DNA of 7,305 nt from Pseudomonadota bacterium (GTDB lineage Bacteria > Pseudomonadota > Alphaproteobacteria > Rhodospirillales > Casp-alpha2), in assembly GCA_027620395.1 (NCBI GenBank), contig JAQBZY010000060.1, positions 1 to 7,305 of the forward strand, given 5' to 3'. Positions 6,233 to 7,305 of this stretch are shown here, one piece after another. A program made the position numbers and the translations under genes. Numbering within the stretch: the first letter of the stretch is position 1; the number at the start of each line of letters is the position of its first letter. Under the pieces are notes generated by a model. That model made no database searches. It was given only the letters and a program-made list of their open reading frames with translations, and was not told the origin of the DNA.

Positions 6233-7305
6233 TTAGACGTCCAGATCCTGAACGAATTCGGCGTGTTCCTGGATATAGGCAAAGCGGAGTTCCGGCTTCT
6301 TGCCCATTAATTGATCGACGAGGCGCGCCGTTGCCTTGGCCTCGATCTTGTCGTCGTCGGTGTGAACGCCGGGCAGCGTGACCCGGATCAGGGTCCGATT
6401 TTTCGGGCTCATGGTGGTTTCCTTGAGCTGCGCCGGCGGCATTTCGCCCAAGCCCTTGAAGCGGCTGATCTCGACTTTGCCGCGGCCCTTGAACTCGGTC
6501 TCCATGAGCTGGTCCTTGTGGGCGTCGTCGCGGGCGTAGATGGTCTTGCCGCCCTGGCTCAGTCGATACAGCGGTGGCATCGCCAAATAGAGGTGCCCGG
6601 TATCGATCAGGCCGCGCATTTCCTGATAGAAAAACGTCATCAACAGCGCCGCGATATGGGCGCCGTCAACGTCGGCGTCCGTCATGATGATGATCTTGTC
6701 GTAGCGGAGATCGTCTTCCATGAATCGCTCACCGGTGCCGCAGCCGAGCGCCTCGGTCAGATCGTTCAGTTCCTGATTGGCGCGGAGCTTGTCGTTGGTT
6801 GCGCTGGCGACGTTGAGGATCTTGCCCCGGAGCGGCAGGATCGCCTGGGATTGCCGATCTCGGCCTTGTTTGGCTGAACCGCCGGCGGAATCGCCCTCGA
6901 CAATGAAAAGTTCGGTTCCCTCCCGCGTCGATAGCGTGCAGTCGGAAAGTTTCCCCGGCAGTCGCAGCCGCTTTGTCGCCGATTGTCGCTTGGTCTGTTT
7001 GTCATCGCGTTTTTTAAGTCTGATCTCGGCCCGCTCGATGGCGTATTCCAGAAGCGGCTTGGCAATTTCCGGCGCCGCCGAAAGCCAATGGTCGAAATGG
7101 TCGCGCACCGCCGTTTCGACCAGGCGCTGCGCATCGGCGGTGGCGAGTCTTTCCTTGGTCTGGCCCTGGAACTGCGGCTCCTTGATGAACAGCGACAGCA
7201 TCACGTCGGCGCCGGCGACCACATCCTCGGCCTGAATTTTCCCGGCCTGCTTGTTGTTGACCAAATCGCCGTAAGCGCGAAGCCCCTTGGTCAGTGCGCC
7301 GCGCA
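6233..7305 (-). CDS. parE: DNA topoisomerase IV subunit B, C-terminal part (5' end outside window)
   Basis: ParE is the ATPase subunit of topoisomerase IV, which with ParC decatenates daughter chromosomes. The frame is open to the right edge (GALTKGLRAYGDL reads on upstream of the TTG at 7264), so roughly the C-terminal half is present. Counting from that TTG as 1: the ATP-contacting QTK loop is 35-37; the TOPRIM domain has VEGDSAGGSAKQ (122-133, catalytic E123), PLRGKILN (144-151) and MTDADVDGAH (194-203, metal-binding D196, D198, D200); RFKGLGEMPPAQLKETTM (268-285) is the conserved tail motif. The gap between the TOPRIM segment and RFKGLGEM is short, without the roughly 165-residue insert of E. 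coli GyrB, and EFKGRGKVEISRFKG is the alphaproteobacterial ParE form, so I call parE rather than gyrB. The gene ends at TAA 6233-6235 and is followed after two bases by the methyltransferase gene. Confidence 0.93.
   Translation of the reverse strand, partial: RGALTKGLRAYGDLVNNKQAGKIQAEDVVAGADVMLSLFIKEPQFQGQTKERLATADAQRLVETAVRDHFDHWLSAAPEIAKPLLEYAIERAEIRLKKRDDKQTKRQSATKRLRLPGKLSDCTLSTREGTELFIVEGDSAGGSAKQGRDRQSQAILPLRGKILNVASATNDKLRANQELNDLTEALGCGTGERFMEDDLRYDKIIIMTDADVDGAHIAALLMTFFYQEMRGLIDTGHLYLAMPPLYRLSQGGKTIYARDDAHKDQLMETEFKGRGKVEISRFKGLGEMPPAQLKETTMSPKNRTLIRVTLPGVHTDDDKIEAKATARLVDQLMGKKPELRFAYIQEHAEFVQDLDV

Noticed and set aside
6311..6877. Open frame of 188 codons on the plus strand opposite parE
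   Set aside because: It is antisense to conserved TOPRIM motifs of parE and has no recognisable domain or convincing ribosome site.
1..7305. CRISPR arrays, tRNA or rRNA genes, transposases, tandem repeats
   Set aside because: Reading through both strands showed no regularly spaced repeats, no tRNA-like segments outside genes and no transposase or integrase motifs.

Overview
The window looks like part of an alphaproteobacterial chromosome, probably a Rhodospirillales-type lineage. The pointers are a ParE C-terminus of the alphaproteobacterial kind, a bacterial ELM1-family protein, a MarR regulator resembling the LdtR group, and high GC (one line hand-counted inside hemN is 73% G+C). Placement below class level is inference from remembered family resemblance.

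Layout, left to right. (1) The 3' end of an ELM1-family gene (+, cut by the window edge). (2) A tail-to-tail neighbour on the minus strand: a clearly AT-richer gene (hand-counted lines 35-47% G+C) for a 472-residue protein whose N-terminal third carries a credible PD-(D/E)XK nuclease core. It sits alone among GC-rich housekeeping genes and is the best candidate here for an acquired, poorly described function. (3) hemN (-), oxygen-independent coproporphyrinogen III oxidase, complete. (4) A short divergent region with a near-consensus FNR/FixK box. (5) A hydroxypyruvate-isomerase-family gene (+). (6) Convergent with it, an FAH-family hydrolase gene (-). (7) A 140-bp divergent region with a plausible promoter and small palindromes, leading to (8) a MarR-type regulator (+). 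(9) A class I SAM-dependent methyltransferase (-), 2 bp downstream of (10) parE (-), whose N-terminal part lies beyond the right edge.

How the genes may work together. hemN with its FNR-type box fits heme synthesis switched on at low oxygen. The isomerase and FAH-family enzymes fit catabolism of small hydroxy- or oxo-acids, and the MarR gene is placed to control the FAH gene from the shared intergenic region. parE and the methyltransferase look co-transcribed without an obvious functional link. The nuclease-like gene has no visible partner gene. I saw no tRNA, rRNA, CRISPR array, transposase or convincing attachment site. No intergenic stretch exceeds 300 bases.
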